A DNA stretch of 64,000 nucleotides from Photorhabdus khanii NC19 (GTDB lineage Bacteria > Pseudomonadota > Gammaproteobacteria > Enterobacterales > Enterobacteriaceae), in NCBI RefSeq assembly GCF_000517265.1, contig NZ_AYSJ01000015.1, positions 336,191-400,190 of the forward strand, given 5' to 3'. Below the pieces are notes generated by a model. The model was not told the origin of the DNA. It did not search any database and saw only the letters and a list, made by a program, of their open reading frames with translations. How positions within the stretch are numbered: position 1 is the stretch's first letter; each line of letters begins with the position of its first letter. Positions 43,164 to 53,196 of this stretch are shown piece by piece. A program made the translations under genes and the position numbers.

Positions 43164-43895
43164 ATGCGTATACCCCGCATTTATCACCCGGAATTACTCT
43201 CATCTGACACTGAAATTTATTTGAGTGATGAGGCAGCCAACCATGTCGGGCGGGTACTCAGAATGAGTAACGGTCAACAGTTACAACTGTTTGATGGCAG
43301 TAATCAGATCTTCAATGCTGAAATTACCGAAGCCAATAAGAAATCTGTCAAAGTTCATATTAACAATAGTGAACTTGCCGATAACGAATCACCACTTAAT
43401 CTGCATCTGGGGCAAGTCATATCCCGCGGTGAGAAAATGGAATTTACCATTCAAAAATCTGTAGAGTTAGGGGTGAATGTTATCACACCTTTAATTTCTG
43501 AACGCTGTGGTGTCAAACTGGATGGAGAACGGCTGGCTAAAAAACTTCAGCAATGGCAAAAAATTGCCATTGCTGCCTGTGAGCAATGTTGCCGTAATCG
43601 CATACCTGAAATTCGTCCGGTGATGCAACTTGAACACTGGTGTGCAGAAAATGATGGCAGTTTAAAATTAAATTTACATCCACGCGCCAGCCAAAGCATC
43701 AATACCCTGCCTTTACCTGTGGAAAAAGTACGTTTACTTATTGGCCCGGAAGGTGGCTTATCAATAGATGAAATTGCTATGACAGCTCATTACCAATTTA
43801 CTGATATCCTGTTAGGACCACGTGTCTTAAGAACAGAAACGACAGCGCTTACCGCAATTACTGCATTACAAGTGCGTTTCGGCGATTTGGGTTAA
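43164..43895 (+). CDS. rsmE: 16S rRNA m3U1498 methyltransferase RsmE
   Basis: 243 residues from the ATG at 43164, chosen because MRIPRIYHP is the conserved start and AAGGAAAGAAG lies before it. SPOUT methyltransferase: N-terminal PUA-like part, [31 protein letters not shown], [14 protein letters not shown], and the C-terminal knot [16 protein letters not shown]. Methylates U1498 of 16S rRNA. Ten bases separate it from gshB. Confidence 0.95.
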   Translation: MRIPRIYHPELLSSDTEIYLSDEAANHVGRVLRMSNGQQLQLFDGSNQIFNAEITEANKKSVKVHINNSELADNESPLNLHLGQVISRGEKMEFTIQKSVELGVNVITPLISERCGVKLDGERLAKKLQQWQKIAIAACEQCCRNRIPEIRPVMQLEHWCAENDGSLKLNLHPRASQSINTLPLPVEKVRLLIGPEGGLSIDEIAMTAHYQFTDILLGPRVLRTETTALTAITALQVRFGDLG

Positions 43896-43904
43896 GGAGA
43901 AAGA

Positions 43905-44855
43905 ATGATCAAACTCGGAATAGTGATGGATCCCATTTCATCCATCAAAATCAAGAAAGACACCAGTTTTGCTATGCTGTTGGAAGCGCAACGCCGCAGC
44001 TGGGAACTTCATTATATGGAGATGAGCGATCTCTATCTGCACCAAGGGGAAGCTCGCGCACGTACCCGCCTATTGCAAGTAGAAAATAATCCACAGCAAT
44101 GGTATCAATTCGATAGAGAACAAGATCTGGCACTGGAAACACTGGATGTCATCCTGATGCGTAAAGACCCTCCATTTGATACTGAGTACATTTACGCCAC
44201 TTACATTCTCGAGCGCGCTGAAGAGAAAGGTACGCTTATCGTCAATAAACCACAAAGCCTACGCGATTGTAACGAAAAACTCTTCACAGCCTGGTTCCCT
44301 GATTTAACACCAGACACATTAGTGACCCGCAATGCTGCTCACCTGCGTGAATTCCATCAAAAGCATGGTGATGTCATCTTTAAACCGCTGGATGGCATGG
44401 GTGGCACATCTATATTCCGCTTGAAAAAAGATGACCCAAACGTCGGCGTGATTATTGAAACCCTGACAGAACACGGCAATCGCTTCTGCATGGCACAGAA
44501 TTTCTTACCTGCTATAAAAGAAGGCGACAAACGGATATTAATTGTCGATGGAGAACCTGTTCCTTATTGTCTGGCCCGCATTCCAGCCCAAGGCGAAACC
44601 CGTGGTAACCTTGCTGCCGGTGGTCGTGGTGAAGCGCGTCCGCTTTCAGAAAGTGACTGGGCTATAGCCAGAGCTGTTGCGCCAACGTTAAAAGAAAAAG
44701 GGTTAATTTTTGTTGGACTGGACATTATCGGTGACAGATTGACTGAAATTAATGTCACCAGCCCAACCTGTGCACGCGAGATAGAGGCAGCTTTCCCTGA
44801 TATTTCAATAACCGGCATGTTGATGAATGCGATTGAAAAACGATTGGAGAAATAA
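43905..44855 (+). CDS. gshB: Glutathione synthetase GshB
   Basis: 316 residues, the standard length. ATP-grasp ligase: MDPISSIKIKKDTSFAMLLE at the start, FKPLDGMGGTSIF (Gly-rich lid), ILIVDGEPVPYCLARIPAQG, NLAAGGRGEARPL and a C-terminal VGLDIIGDRLTEINVTSPTC with the metal-binding residues. Joins gamma-glutamylcysteine and glycine. Part of the conserved rsmE-gshB-yqgE-ruvX series. Confidence 0.97.
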   Translation: MIKLGIVMDPISSIKIKKDTSFAMLLEAQRRSWELHYMEMSDLYLHQGEARARTRLLQVENNPQQWYQFDREQDLALETLDVILMRKDPPFDTEYIYATYILERAEEKGTLIVNKPQSLRDCNEKLFTAWFPDLTPDTLVTRNAAHLREFHQKHGDVIFKPLDGMGGTSIFRLKKDDPNVGVIIETLTEHGNRFCMAQNFLPAIKEGDKRILIVDGEPVPYCLARIPAQGETRGNLAAGGRGEARPLSESDWAIARAVAPTLKEKGLIFVGLDIIGDRLTEINVTSPTCAREIEAAFPDISITGMLMNAIEKRLEK

Positions 44856-44903
44856 AAAGCTCTTTTCGTTAATTTTCCTGTCAAGGTTTGTCATTTGCAC
44901 TTT

Positions 44904-44924
44904 TAGCCCACATACTGTGGGCTA
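44904..44924. terminator. Hairpin after gshB
   Basis: TAGCCCACA and TGTGGGCTA form a perfect 9-bp stem with a 3-nt loop, 49 bp after gshB and 40 bp before yqgE. TTTT precedes rather than follows it on the plus strand, so termination may be weak or act on minus-strand transcripts. Confidence 0.5.
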
Positions 44925-44963
44925 AATAATCCTTAAATAGCCAGGTTAATTACCAAAAACAAA

Positions 44964-45527
44964 ATGAATCTACAGCACCATTTTCTTATCGCCATGCCCA
45001 CATTATCTGATTCCTACTTCAAACGCTCAGTTGTTTACGTTTGTGAACACAACGAAAACGGGGCAATGGGATTGGTGATAAATAAACCAATTGAACAAAT
45101 CTCTGTTCGGAAAGTTCTACAAAAACTGAAAATTTCACCGGAAGATCGGGATGAAAGTATCAGCCTAAACAAACCGGTCATGACAGGTGGCCCTCTTGCC
45201 GAAGATCATGGTTTTATATTGCACACACCACAACCAGGTTTCAGTTCAAGTATCAAAATTTCCGATGACACGATGATCACCACATCCAAAGATGTGCTTG
45301 AAACCCTGGGTACGCCACGCCAACCAAAACAGATATTAGTCACGCTGGGGTATGCAAGTTGGGAAAAGGGGCAACTTGAAAAAGAGATAATGGAAAATAG
45401 CTGGCTCACCGCAAACGCTGATCCACATATTATTTTCAACTCACCCATTGCAGATCGCTGGCGTGAAGCCGCATCTTTGCTTGGTATCAATATCTATAAT
45501 ATTGCTCCACAGGCAGGACATGCATAG
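44964..45527 (+). CDS. yqgE: YqgE/AlgH-family protein
   Basis: 187 residues, full length. Seen: [47 protein letters not shown] and [19 protein letters not shown], all family signatures. The biochemical role is unresolved. It stands directly before ruvX (stop TAG then ATG), as in other enterobacteria. Confidence 0.95.
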   Translation: MNLQHHFLIAMPTLSDSYFKRSVVYVCEHNENGAMGLVINKPIEQISVRKVLQKLKISPEDRDESISLNKPVMTGGPLAEDHGFILHTPQPGFSSSIKISDDTMITTSKDVLETLGTPRQPKQILVTLGYASWEKGQLEKEIMENSWLTANADPHIIFNSPIADRWREAASLLGINIYNIAPQAGHA

Positions 45528-45947
45528 ATGGGTAACCGCACAATAATGGCCTTCGATTTTGGTACCCGCAGTATCGGCGCAGCTATCGGGCAGGAAATTA
45601 CGGGTACCGCCAGAGCATTGACCTCGTTTAAAGCCACAGATGGTATCCCCAATTGGCAGCAAATCGAAAAATTACTTAAAGAGTGGCAGCCAGATCTGGT
45701 TATTGTTGGTCTTCCCCTCAATATGGATGGCACTGAGCAACTTGTAACAACACAGGCACGTAAATTTGCAAACCGGCTTCATGGCCGGTTTGGTGTACAA
45801 ATTGAACTCCAGGATGAACGCCTGACAACGATTGAAGCCCGCGCTCATCTGTTTGACCGTGGAGGCTACAAAGCTTTAGATAAAGGTAAAGTCGATGCTG
45901 CATCCGCTGTTATTATTCTGGAAAGCTGGTTCGAGCTGCACTATTAA
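45528..45947 (+). CDS. ruvX: RuvX/YqgF RNase H-fold protein
   Basis: 139 residues. Seen: [17 protein letters not shown] with the first catalytic Asp, [32 protein letters not shown] with Glu, and [13 protein letters not shown] with the last Asp. Family members act in 16S rRNA 5'-end maturation and were proposed as Holliday-junction resolvases. Starts on the base after the yqgE stop. Confidence 0.95.
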   Translation: MGNRTIMAFDFGTRSIGAAIGQEITGTARALTSFKATDGIPNWQQIEKLLKEWQPDLVIVGLPLNMDGTEQLVTTQARKFANRLHGRFGVQIELQDERLTTIEARAHLFDRGGYKALDKGKVDAASAVIILESWFELHY

Positions 45948-45989
45948 GCTATCAACTAACAATAACTGCGGATCAACTAACAACAACGA

Positions 45990-47009
45990 TTAACTGCTAA
46001 CCTCCGTCTGCTCAGCCAATAATCCCTGTAATTTACGCTGCTGCCAGCCTTGCTCATAGGTTTGCATTCCACTGGCAGCACCTGTCTGCATAAGCGTTGT
46101 TATTTGATGATTTTTTCCTTCCCGTATCAGATGACTGACCGCCTGATTAACCACCAACACTTCATACACGGCAATCCGCCCTCCATCCTGTGCAGAAACC
46201 AATTGCTGCGCTATCACAGCCTTCAAACTCCCTGCAAGCTGACTACGTACCCATCCTTTTTCTTCCGCCGAAAATATATCTACCAGCCGATCAATTGCTT
46301 GTACTGCGCCTCTGGTATGCAAAGTTGAAAATACCAAATGCCCTGTTTCTGCCGCAGTTAATGCCAGACGTATTGTCTCCTTATCCCGTAGCTCACCCAA
46401 CAGCAATACATCAGGATCCTGCCGAAGAGCACCTTTCAGCGCTTCCTGATAGCTGGAGGAGTCCAATCCGATTTGTCGTTGTTGTATCAGACAATTGCGG
46501 CTGTGGTGGATAAATTCCACAGGATCTTCCAATGTAATAATGTGCTGACAACAATGACTGTTCAGCATATCCACAATGGCGGTTAAGGTTGTCGATTTCC
46601 CACTGCCTGTGGCACCAGTCACCAGAATCAATCCACTTTCTTCCCGCAAAATCATTTCCCGGATAATTTCAGGCGCTTTTAGCTGTTCCAGAGTTGGGCA
46701 CTGCGAACTAATTAAGCGCAGAACGACTGACAGCCCCGATTGCTGACGAAAAATGTTGCCTCTCAATCGTTGGTGGTTTTCTGTCTCCATCGCAAAATCC
46801 ACATGTCCACAAACTAATAGCTGTTCTAACTGATATTCTGATAGAAACTGCCTGCTCCACTCTTCCAGCAAAGCATTATTTACAGATGACAGTTGAGTTT
46901 GTGGATAAAGCACACCATTTATACGTAATACAGGAGCTTGCCCAACACAAAGATGCAGATCCGAAGCATTATGCTTTACACTAAGGGCCACTAGCTTATC
47001 CATATTCAT
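45990..47009 (-). CDS. yggR: PilT-like ATPase YggR
   Basis: 339 residues. Secretion/retraction ATPase: LILVTGATGSGKSTTLTAIV (Walker A), IITLEDPVEFIH (Asp box), ALRQDPDVLLLGELRDKETI (Walker B) and AAETGHLVFSTLHTRGAVQA (His box). Orphan pilT homologue kept beside yggS in enterobacteria. A role in twitching is unlikely without pilus genes, though a short prepilin peptidase lies nearby. Its ATG is only 21 bp from that of the divergent yggS. Confidence 0.92.
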   Translation of the reverse strand: MNMDKLVALSVKHNASDLHLCVGQAPVLRINGVLYPQTQLSSVNNALLEEWSRQFLSEYQLEQLLVCGHVDFAMETENHQRLRGNIFRQQSGLSVVLRLISSQCPTLEQLKAPEIIREMILREESGLILVTGATGSGKSTTLTAIVDMLNSHCCQHIITLEDPVEFIHHSRNCLIQQRQIGLDSSSYQEALKGALRQDPDVLLLGELRDKETIRLALTAAETGHLVFSTLHTRGAVQAIDRLVDIFSAEEKGWVRSQLAGSLKAVIAQQLVSAQDGGRIAVYEVLVVNQAVSHLIREGKNHQITTLMQTGAASGMQTYEQGWQQRKLQGLLAEQTEVSS

Positions 47010-47030
47010 TTTTTAATCTCCTGAGTCACT

Positions 47031-47726
47031 ATGAACAATATTGAACAAAATTTACAAGATGTCAGGACCCGCATAGCCGTTGCCGCACAAAAATGCGAAC
47101 GCGCTCCAGAAGAAATTACTCTGCTTGCAGTCAGTAAAACCAAGCCTGTGGAAGATATCGAAAAAGCAATCGTTGCCGGTCAGCGCCAGTTTGGTGAGAA
47201 TTACGTACAGGAAGGGGTAGAAAAAATTGCTTATTTTGCAAATCGTAATGATTTGATATGGCACTTTATCGGTCCGTTACAGTCTAATAAAAGCCGTCTG
47301 GTAGCAGAAAATTTTAACTGGTGCCATACCGTTGACCGTCTGAAAATAGCACAACGTCTAAACGAACAACGCCCGGAAGGAATGGAACCACTGAATATTC
47401 TTATCCAAATAAATATCAGTGATGAACAGAGTAAATCAGGTATTCAACTTGCTGAACTCTCCACTTTGGCAGCCGAAATAAGCAAACTGTCGAACGTGAA
47501 ACTACGCGGTTTAATGGCAATCCCCGCACCGGAGCCCAACTATGAACGCCAATTAGTGGTTTTCAGGCAAATGGAACAGGCTTTCTTTAACCTGAAAACT
47601 CAATATCCTCAAATAGATACCCTTTCAATGGGGATGACTGATGATATGGCTGCTGCCATTAATTGTGGTTCCACATTAGTACGGATCGGGACGGCAATTT
47701 TCGGTGCACGTCAGTATCACAATTAA
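47031..47726 (+). CDS. yggS: PLP homeostasis protein YggS
   Basis: 231 residues. Alanine-racemase-like TIM barrel: ITLLAVSKTKPVEDIEKAI with the PLP-binding Lys, GQRQFGENYVQEGVEKI, WHFIGPLQSNKSRLVAE, and SMGMTDDMAAAINCGSTLVR, then IGTAIFGARQY. Binds PLP and controls its level without catalysis. The close divergent start means its promoter must lie in yggR. Followed by proC 26 bp later. Confidence 0.95.
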   Translation: MNNIEQNLQDVRTRIAVAAQKCERAPEEITLLAVSKTKPVEDIEKAIVAGQRQFGENYVQEGVEKIAYFANRNDLIWHFIGPLQSNKSRLVAENFNWCHTVDRLKIAQRLNEQRPEGMEPLNILIQINISDEQSKSGIQLAELSTLAAEISKLSNVKLRGLMAIPAPEPNYERQLVVFRQMEQAFFNLKTQYPQIDTLSMGMTDDMAAAINCGSTLVRIGTAIFGARQYHN

Positions 47727-47751
47727 CCATATCAATGCTACGAGGTATTTA

Positions 47752-48573
47752 ATGGAAAAACGTAAAATTACTTTTATTGGTGCAGGTAATATGGCTCACG
47801 CCATCATTGCCGGATTAGTAAAAGGAGGCTACCCTGCTGAGCTGATTAATGTTTGCGCTCCTGGCAATGCTCGCCGCGATGTACTGGCAAAGGAGTATGA
47901 CGTCAATAGCAGCAGTGATAATATTCGCTGCGCACAGGAAGCCGATGTTGTTGTTATGGCGGTAAAACCGCAAGTGATGGCAGATGTCTGCCAGCCGCTA
48001 AAGAAGCAGGTGGATTTCAGTAACAAATTAATTCTGTCTATCGCAACAGGAATTTCTGTTGCACGCTTTAAAGTTTTATTACAAGACAAACTCAACATTG
48101 TCCGAATCATGCCAAACACCCCAGCATTAGTTGGTCAGGGGTTGAGTGGATTATTCGCGCCTGAGCAAGTCAGTCAGTCTGACCGTGATTTCACTCAAGC
48201 ATTGATGAACAGCGTCGGTAAAACCCACTGGGTAAAGGATGAAAACGGCATCAATGATATTATCGCTATAGCAAGTAGTGCCCCTGCTTATTTCTTCCTG
48301 TTTATGGAATCAATGCAACAGGAGGCAGAACGCCTAGGTTTTGACAGTGAAACAGCCCGTGAAATCGTTTTGCAAACAGCAACCGGTTCTGCGACGCTGG
48401 CCGCATCAAATGCAGATCTCCCTTTTGCAACCCTGCGCGAGCAGGTAACATCTAAAGGTGGTACCACTGCGGAAGCATTGCGCATTTTTTATGAAAGCAA
48501 ATTGCCGGAAATCGTATCCAGTGCCATGCAGGCAGCTATTCGCCGCGCACAGGAAATAGAAAAACAATTTTAA
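47752..48573 (+). CDS. proC: Pyrroline-5-carboxylate reductase ProC
   Basis: 273 residues from the ATG at 47752, which has CGAGGT before it and gives MEKRKITFIGAGNMAHAIIA (NAD(P) Rossmann loop). The frame opens 48 bases earlier inside yggS but without a site. Also RIMPNTPALVGQGLSG and the C-terminal TSKGGTTAEALRIF. Final step of proline synthesis. Confidence 0.96.
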   Translation: MEKRKITFIGAGNMAHAIIAGLVKGGYPAELINVCAPGNARRDVLAKEYDVNSSSDNIRCAQEADVVVMAVKPQVMADVCQPLKKQVDFSNKLILSIATGISVARFKVLLQDKLNIVRIMPNTPALVGQGLSGLFAPEQVSQSDRDFTQALMNSVGKTHWVKDENGINDIIAIASSAPAYFFLFMESMQQEAERLGFDSETAREIVLQTATGSATLAASNADLPFATLREQVTSKGGTTAEALRIFYESKLPEIVSSAMQAAIRRAQEIEKQF

Positions 48574-48592
48574 TTTTTATCAGGGCTGCTAA

Positions 48593-49141
48593 ATGCAATT
48601 TTTAACTTTTATTCTGTTCACCATTCTGGATTTATACATCGTTGTTTTATTACTTCGTGTATGGATGCAATGGGCCCGTTGTGATTTTTACAACCCATTT
48701 GCCCAGTTTGTCGTGAAAATTACTCAGCCGGTCGTTCGGCCACTGCGCCGTGTGCTCCCGGCTATTGGCCCGCTTGATACCGCTTCTGTTGTTGTGGCCT
48801 ATGCTCTGGTGCTGCTTAAATTAACCATGCAACTCTGGTTCAGTACCGGTGCATTTGCCTTCCTCACGCTTTTCATCCCTATCGGGTTAATTGAACTGCT
48901 GACAGCCGCAGGCAAGCTGGTATTTTGGCTGGTGCTAGCGCGTGCTCTGTTAAGCTGGATAAGCCAGGGCCGCAACCCGATTGACTATGCTCTGATGCAA
49001 CTGACAGAGCCATTGATGGCACCTATCCGCCGTATTATTCCAGCAATGGGTGGCCTTGATTTCTCCGCAATGATCGTCATTTTGATCCTCTACGCGCTGA
49101 ACTATCTCCGCGCTGATGTTCTCTCATGGCTGATACAGTAA
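48593..49141 (+). CDS. yggT: YggT-family integral membrane protein
   Basis: 182 residues with two repeats of the YGGT domain (about 60-80 residues each). Repeat 1: LLLRVWMQWARCDFYNPFAQ, then ITQPVVRPLRRVLPAIG. Repeat 2: LARALLSWISQGRNPIDYAL, then LTEPLMAPIRRIIPAMGGLD. Four or five membrane helices. Role linked to osmotic stress in the literature but undefined. Between proC and rdgB in one operon. Confidence 0.94.
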   Translation: MQFLTFILFTILDLYIVVLLLRVWMQWARCDFYNPFAQFVVKITQPVVRPLRRVLPAIGPLDTASVVVAYALVLLKLTMQLWFSTGAFAFLTLFIPIGLIELLTAAGKLVFWLVLARALLSWISQGRNPIDYALMQLTEPLMAPIRRIIPAMGGLDFSAMIVILILYALNYLRADVLSWLIQ

Positions 49142-49167
49142 ATAAGAATTAAATTGGGTTCAAAATA

Positions 49168-49761
49168 ATGCAAAAAGTTGTTCTGGCAACCGGCAACCTC
49201 GGAAAAGTTCGTGAACTGGCGCAATTACTGGCTGATTTTGGTCTGGATATCGTTGCTCAAACTGAATTAGGCGTAGATTCTGCCGAAGAAACTGGGCTGA
49301 CATTTATTGAAAATGCCATTCTTAAAGCCCGTCACGCGGCACAAATCACCGGCCTGCCAGCGATTGCTGATGATTCTGGTTTATCCGTAGATATCCTTGG
49401 CGGCGCTCCAGGCATCTATTCAGCCCGTTATGCGGGTGAAAGTGCCACCGATCAGCAAAATCTGGCAAAGCTGTTGGATACGATGAAAGATATTCCTAAT
49501 GATCAACGCCAGGCTCAGTTTAACTGTGTTCTGGTTTATATACGCCACGCAGAAGATCCCACACCTCTGGTATTTCATGGCCGCTGGCCGGGGATTATTG
49601 CCCATGAACCTGCCGGTAATGGCGGGTTTGGTTACGATCCCATCTTCTACGTACCGGAATTAGGCTGTACTGCGGCTGAGTTAAGTGGTGAGCAAAAAAA
49701 TGCCGTGTCACACCGCGGTCAAGCACTGAAAATGATGTTGGATACATTACGTAATGCTTAA
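49168..49761 (+). CDS. rdgB: dITP/XTP pyrophosphatase RdgB
   Basis: 197 residues, standard for the HAM1 family. Seen: [53 protein letters not shown] and [11 protein letters not shown]. Removes non-canonical purine nucleotides before incorporation. Its stop overlaps the hemW start by 8 bases. Confidence 0.96.
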   Translation: MQKVVLATGNLGKVRELAQLLADFGLDIVAQTELGVDSAEETGLTFIENAILKARHAAQITGLPAIADDSGLSVDILGGAPGIYSARYAGESATDQQNLAKLLDTMKDIPNDQRQAQFNCVLVYIRHAEDPTPLVFHGRWPGIIAHEPAGNGGFGYDPIFYVPELGCTAAELSGEQKNAVSHRGQALKMMLDTLRNA

Positions 49762-50884
49762 GCTTCCACCACTGAGTCTTTATATCCATATTCCGTGGTG
49801 TGTACAAAAGTGTCCTTACTGTGATTTCAACTCCCATGCATTAAAAGGTGATGTTCCACATCAGGAATATGTTGACCATTTATTAGCAGATCTGAAAGCG
49901 GATCTGCCAATGGTCAACGGCCGGGAAATCACCACTATCTTTATTGGTGGTGGAACTCCCAGTCTGCTCAGTTCACAAGGGATGCAACAATTACTGGACG
50001 GTGTTCGTACTCTCCTGCCGGTATCGCCGCAAGCTGAAATTACTATGGAAGCTAACCCGGGTACAGTGGAAGCCGACCGTTTCAGTGGTTATCAGCAAGC
50101 CGGCATTAACCGAATATCCATTGGCGTCCAGAGCTTCAGCCCGGATAAACTGGTACGTCTTGGCCGTATTCACGGGCCGGATGAAGCCAAACGGGCAGCA
50201 CATTTAGCCGCCAGCCTGAGGCTACGTAGTTTTAATCTGGATTTGATGCACGGTTTGCCAAACCAAAGCCTTGATGAAGCACTGGATGACTTACGTCAGG
50301 CAATTGCGTTATCACCACCGCACCTTTCGTGGTATCAACTGACTATTGAGCCGAATACCAGCTTTGGTTCCCGCCCTCCGGTTCTGCCTGACGATGATGC
50401 TTTGTGGGATATTTTTTCACAAGGGCATCAATTGCTGACAGCAGCAGGTTATCAGCAATACGAAACTTCTGCTTATGCCAAACCAGGCTATCAATGCCAG
50501 CATAATCTCAATTACTGGCGTTTTGGCGATTATCTTGGTATTGGTTGTGGCGCTCATGGAAAAATCACATTTGAAGATGGCCGTATTCTGCGTACAGTAA
50601 AAACCAAACATCCTCGCGGATATATGCAGGGGCGCTATCTGGATAAACAGCATCAGGTAGAAAATGAAGATCGGCCATTTGAATTTTTTATGAACCGCTT
50701 CCGTTTACTGGAAGCTATGCCAAAACAAGATTTCAGTGATTTCACCGGATTATCGGAAAGTTCAATCCGCAATCAAATTGATCAAGCCTTAGCAGCAGGT
50801 TATCTTTCTGAAACAACGACACATTGGCAAATTACGCAGAAAGGGAAACTGTTCTTGAATTCATTATTGGAACTGTTTATTTAA
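49754..50884 (+). CDS. hemW: Heme chaperone HemW (radical SAM)
   Basis: 376 residues. Radical SAM motif [20 protein letters not shown] (C-x3-C-x2-C). Also [43 protein letters not shown] and [20 protein letters not shown]. Earlier annotated as oxygen-independent coproporphyrinogen oxidase, but HemW-type proteins lack that enzyme's extra N-terminal residues and deliver heme. Last gene of the yggS-hemW operon. Confidence 0.95.
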   Translation: MLKLPPLSLYIHIPWCVQKCPYCDFNSHALKGDVPHQEYVDHLLADLKADLPMVNGREITTIFIGGGTPSLLSSQGMQQLLDGVRTLLPVSPQAEITMEANPGTVEADRFSGYQQAGINRISIGVQSFSPDKLVRLGRIHGPDEAKRAAHLAASLRLRSFNLDLMHGLPNQSLDEALDDLRQAIALSPPHLSWYQLTIEPNTSFGSRPPVLPDDDALWDIFSQGHQLLTAAGYQQYETSAYAKPGYQCQHNLNYWRFGDYLGIGCGAHGKITFEDGRILRTVKTKHPRGYMQGRYLDKQHQVENEDRPFEFFMNRFRLLEAMPKQDFSDFTGLSESSIRNQIDQALAAGYLSETTTHWQITQKGKLFLNSLLELFI

Positions 50885-50930
50885 TGCAAAAACTGCCTTC
50901 GAAAAATTCAGCTCCATAAAGATCATCTTG

Positions 50931-50970
50931 TGCATAAACTCGATACCACCATTGGTTTCGAGTTTATGCA
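50931..50970. terminator. Long hairpin after hemW
   Basis: TGCATAAACTCGA (50931-50943) is followed by a 14-nt apex and its exact complement (50958-50970), a 13-bp perfect stem. It starts 47 bases after hemW. There is no T-run; it may protect or attenuate the transcript or be a dispersed repeat. Confidence 0.5.
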
Positions 50971-51284
50971 TAGCTGTGCTTAAATAAGCATAATTTTTGG
51001 ATCAAGAAAGCTAATAATCGGCAGAAAACTATTATATTGTTATAGTATCTCTGCAATCATAAATTAAATAATATATAATTCACAACTCAATGAAATTATA
51101 AATATTTAAATAAAAACTTATCATTTAATTCAACAATAAAAAGCCAACATATAGAAAAAGTTAACGAATAATCACGGTCCTGTAATTTAAATTGTGTAAT
51201 TGCCTGTTTTTGATATATTCCTTCCAATATAAACATCTGGAATTAAATCTGACAGTCACCGGTAATATTAACTGTCAAACTAAC

Positions 51285-51316
51285 AGCCTATCCCATTAAG
51301 GCTACTGGGATAGGCT
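51285..51316 (-). terminator. Terminator of the siderophore-binding protein gene
   Basis: AGCCTATCCCA and TGGGATAGGCT form an 11-bp perfect stem with a 10-nt loop, about 60 bases past the stop of the minus-strand gene. It is followed in transcript direction by TGTTAGTTTG. Confidence 0.65.
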
Positions 51317-51378
51317 CTAAGACAACACATTATCGAACTTCAATCACAGCCCAAATTCAACATGACAAAAGCGGCTGA

Positions 51379-52329
51379 TTAAATGGCATCCTCAACAGCT
51401 TTAATTTGTGCTGCCAGACTTTCCAAACCACCACCAGATAAATACCACAGATCAGATTTAAGATAAGTAATTTTGCTATTCTTATATGCAGAAGTAGATT
51501 TTACTTTATCATCTTCAAACTGTACTTTATCAAGTTTACCGGCACCAATTGCTTCGCTGCGATCAATAATGAGAATCACATCTGGATTGGCCTGAGCAAT
51601 CATGTCGGAAGTCACCACAATGCGTTTGGTTTTATCCTCACCAGCCGGAATAGGCACTTCCGCTTTCTGTGCCTTAACCACATCAAACACGACGCTCTGG
51701 TTATTCAGCATTAATTTATCTGTGTTATGCAATAATACTAAAACCTTAGCACTAGAAGCTTTAGCTTTATCCTGAACTTTAGCAATTGTTTTTTCCAATT
51801 CAACAATCTGCTCTTTCACTTCATTTTGCTTACTAAACAACTCACCTAATAATTTCAGGTTACTTTCAACTGAAACCAGATAATTTTTACTATCAGTTCC
51901 CAGATTAACGGTTGGCGCTATTTTTGACAAACGTTCATAGAAAGGCCCTTGGCGGGCGGTGATAACGATCAGATCGGGTTTAATTTGCGCCAACTTTTCC
52001 AAATTCGGCTCTTTTATACCCCCGGCACTTTCTACCCCTTTAGGCAAATTATTGCGGAGATATTCAGGTGTATAACCAGTAGGTAGTGCAATAACCCGAT
52101 CTGACAAGCCTAATTTAGCCAATGAATCATAAGTACCGAAATCAAATAAAACGACCTTCTGAGGATCCCTTTTGACATCCGTTTCACCAGAAAGATGTTT
52201 CACTGTGATTCTATCGCCAACCTGGGAAGCAACAGCATTTGGAGTGAATACAGCAGATGTCTGACTAAATACGGAATGGCTTGCAACAACAAATAATGAA
52301 GCCAGAACGACAGGGATTATCTTTTTCAT
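51379..52329 (-). CDS. Iron-siderophore ABC transporter periplasmic binding protein (FatB/CeuE-like)
   Basis: 316 residues from the ATG at 52329 (GGAG before it; an ORF start at 52395 would add residues that are not signal-like). Signal peptide MKKIIPVVLASLFVVASHSV with cleavage near residue 23. PBP2-type siderophore-binding fold: VVLFDFGTYDSLAKLGLSDR, EPNLEKLAQIKPDLIVITAR, NPDVILIIDRSEAIGAG, and a terminal WYLSGGGLESLAAQIK. Resembles the FatB/CeuE group that binds catecholate or petrobactin-like ferric siderophores. No permease or ATPase genes are next to it. A near-perfect inverted repeat upstream probably mediates iron control. Confidence 0.88.
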   Translation of the reverse strand: MKKIIPVVLASLFVVASHSVFSQTSAVFTPNAVASQVGDRITVKHLSGETDVKRDPQKVVLFDFGTYDSLAKLGLSDRVIALPTGYTPEYLRNNLPKGVESAGGIKEPNLEKLAQIKPDLIVITARQGPFYERLSKIAPTVNLGTDSKNYLVSVESNLKLLGELFSKQNEVKEQIVELEKTIAKVQDKAKASSAKVLVLLHNTDKLMLNNQSVVFDVVKAQKAEVPIPAGEDKTKRIVVTSDMIAQANPDVILIIDRSEAIGAGKLDKVQFEDDKVKSTSAYKNSKITYLKSDLWYLSGGGLESLAAQIKAVEDAI

Positions 52330-52398
52330 ATATCGCGCTCCAAGAAAGGATATTAGTAACAATCTGCATTCTAGGTGGCGGGAAAAATATGTCAATCT

Positions 52399-52431
52399 AA
52401 ATAAGAATCAATTTCAAATTGATTCTTATTT
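52399..52431. promoter_or_regulatory. 33-bp inverted repeat upstream of siderophore-binding gene, probable Fur-type operator
   Basis: AAATAAGAATCAATTT and AAATTGATTCTTATTT are exact complements around a single central C. It lies 70 bases before the ATG at 52329. The half AATAAGAATCA/TGATTCTTATT resembles Fur boxes (GATAATGATAATCATTATC) in spacing and AT content. Fur assignment is inference from the iron-uptake gene it precedes. Low GC argues against a terminator. Confidence 0.65.
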
Positions 52432-52445
52432 GTAATTATTGGGGA

Positions 52446-53168
52446 TTACTTAATAGAATTCAGTAATTCAATTCTTTGTTGTTCAAGGCCGCTGACTTTA
52501 CCACAAACCTCTTTACCAAAACGCTGGAAATCTTCTTCCTGAGTTTTCCATTCAGCTTTCAAATTATTCTGCAACCCACCTAAGCTACCAAGCAAAGATT
52601 GCAATGCCTGATTATTATCACCATTCAAACTGAATTGTTTATTACCAATCTCATTAATGCTGTCTTGTAACACGCCACCAAGGCTCTGTTCAATTAAGCT
52701 ACGGCTCTCTTTTTCAACCTGTTTAATCGCCTGATGATGAAATGCTATACCCTCTGAGCGGGTTTCAATAATTCGGCTTATCTGTTTATTAAGCCCTGAT
52801 TCAAGATCAGACAACCGGCTACGCACATTACTGTCCTTCCCCATAGTCTCCACCACCACTTTATCCAAAGATTTACGGGCAGTTATTAGATGGTTACTGG
52901 TTTCTTGCTTAATCCAGGGCAAATCCTGCCGCAAAGCTCGCTGATAATGTTGTGCTTTCCGACGCTGTTCCGTATTTAAGTTCAGATTCTTACCATCACG
53001 GATAACCGAACCATCAGGTGAAATCTGGAGATTACCGCTTGCTCCCACAACCTGAACAGATTGAGAAGTAATAATAATGTCATTCTGCGGATTTACCTGG
53101 CATTCATAACCAGCCTGAGCCTGAGCAACAAATAGCAAAGATACAGCAATGATAGTTTTGCGTAACAT
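52446..53168 (-). CDS. yggN: YggN-family (DUF2884) secreted protein
   Basis: 240 residues from the ATG at 53168, preceded by TTAGGAGAAAAT. Signal peptide MLRKTIIAVSLLFVAQAQA, then GYECQVNPQNDIIITSQSVQ and a long charged helical region. C-terminal EVCGKVSGLEQQRIELLNSI. The family is found near glsB and trmB in this order in enterobacteria; no biochemical function known. Periplasmic. Confidence 0.9.
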   Translation of the reverse strand: MLRKTIIAVSLLFVAQAQAGYECQVNPQNDIIITSQSVQVVGASGNLQISPDGSVIRDGKNLNLNTEQRRKAQHYQRALRQDLPWIKQETSNHLITARKSLDKVVVETMGKDSNVRSRLSDLESGLNKQISRIIETRSEGIAFHHQAIKQVEKESRSLIEQSLGGVLQDSINEIGNKQFSLNGDNNQALQSLLGSLGGLQNNLKAEWKTQEEDFQRFGKEVCGKVSGLEQQRIELLNSIK

Positions 53169-53196
53169 ATTTTCTCCTAAGAAAACCACCTGAAAG

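Larger units (their letters stand above)
50885..51378. other. Spacer with two hairpins between hemW and siderophore-binding gene
   Basis: About 495 AT-rich bases without a gene. It carries the inverted repeat at 50931-50970 and the terminator at 51285-51316, described separately. Confidence 0.5.

Noticed and set aside
50931..50970. Classical Rho-independent terminator for hemW
   Set aside because: Stem is strong, but no T-run follows; listed with low confidence only.
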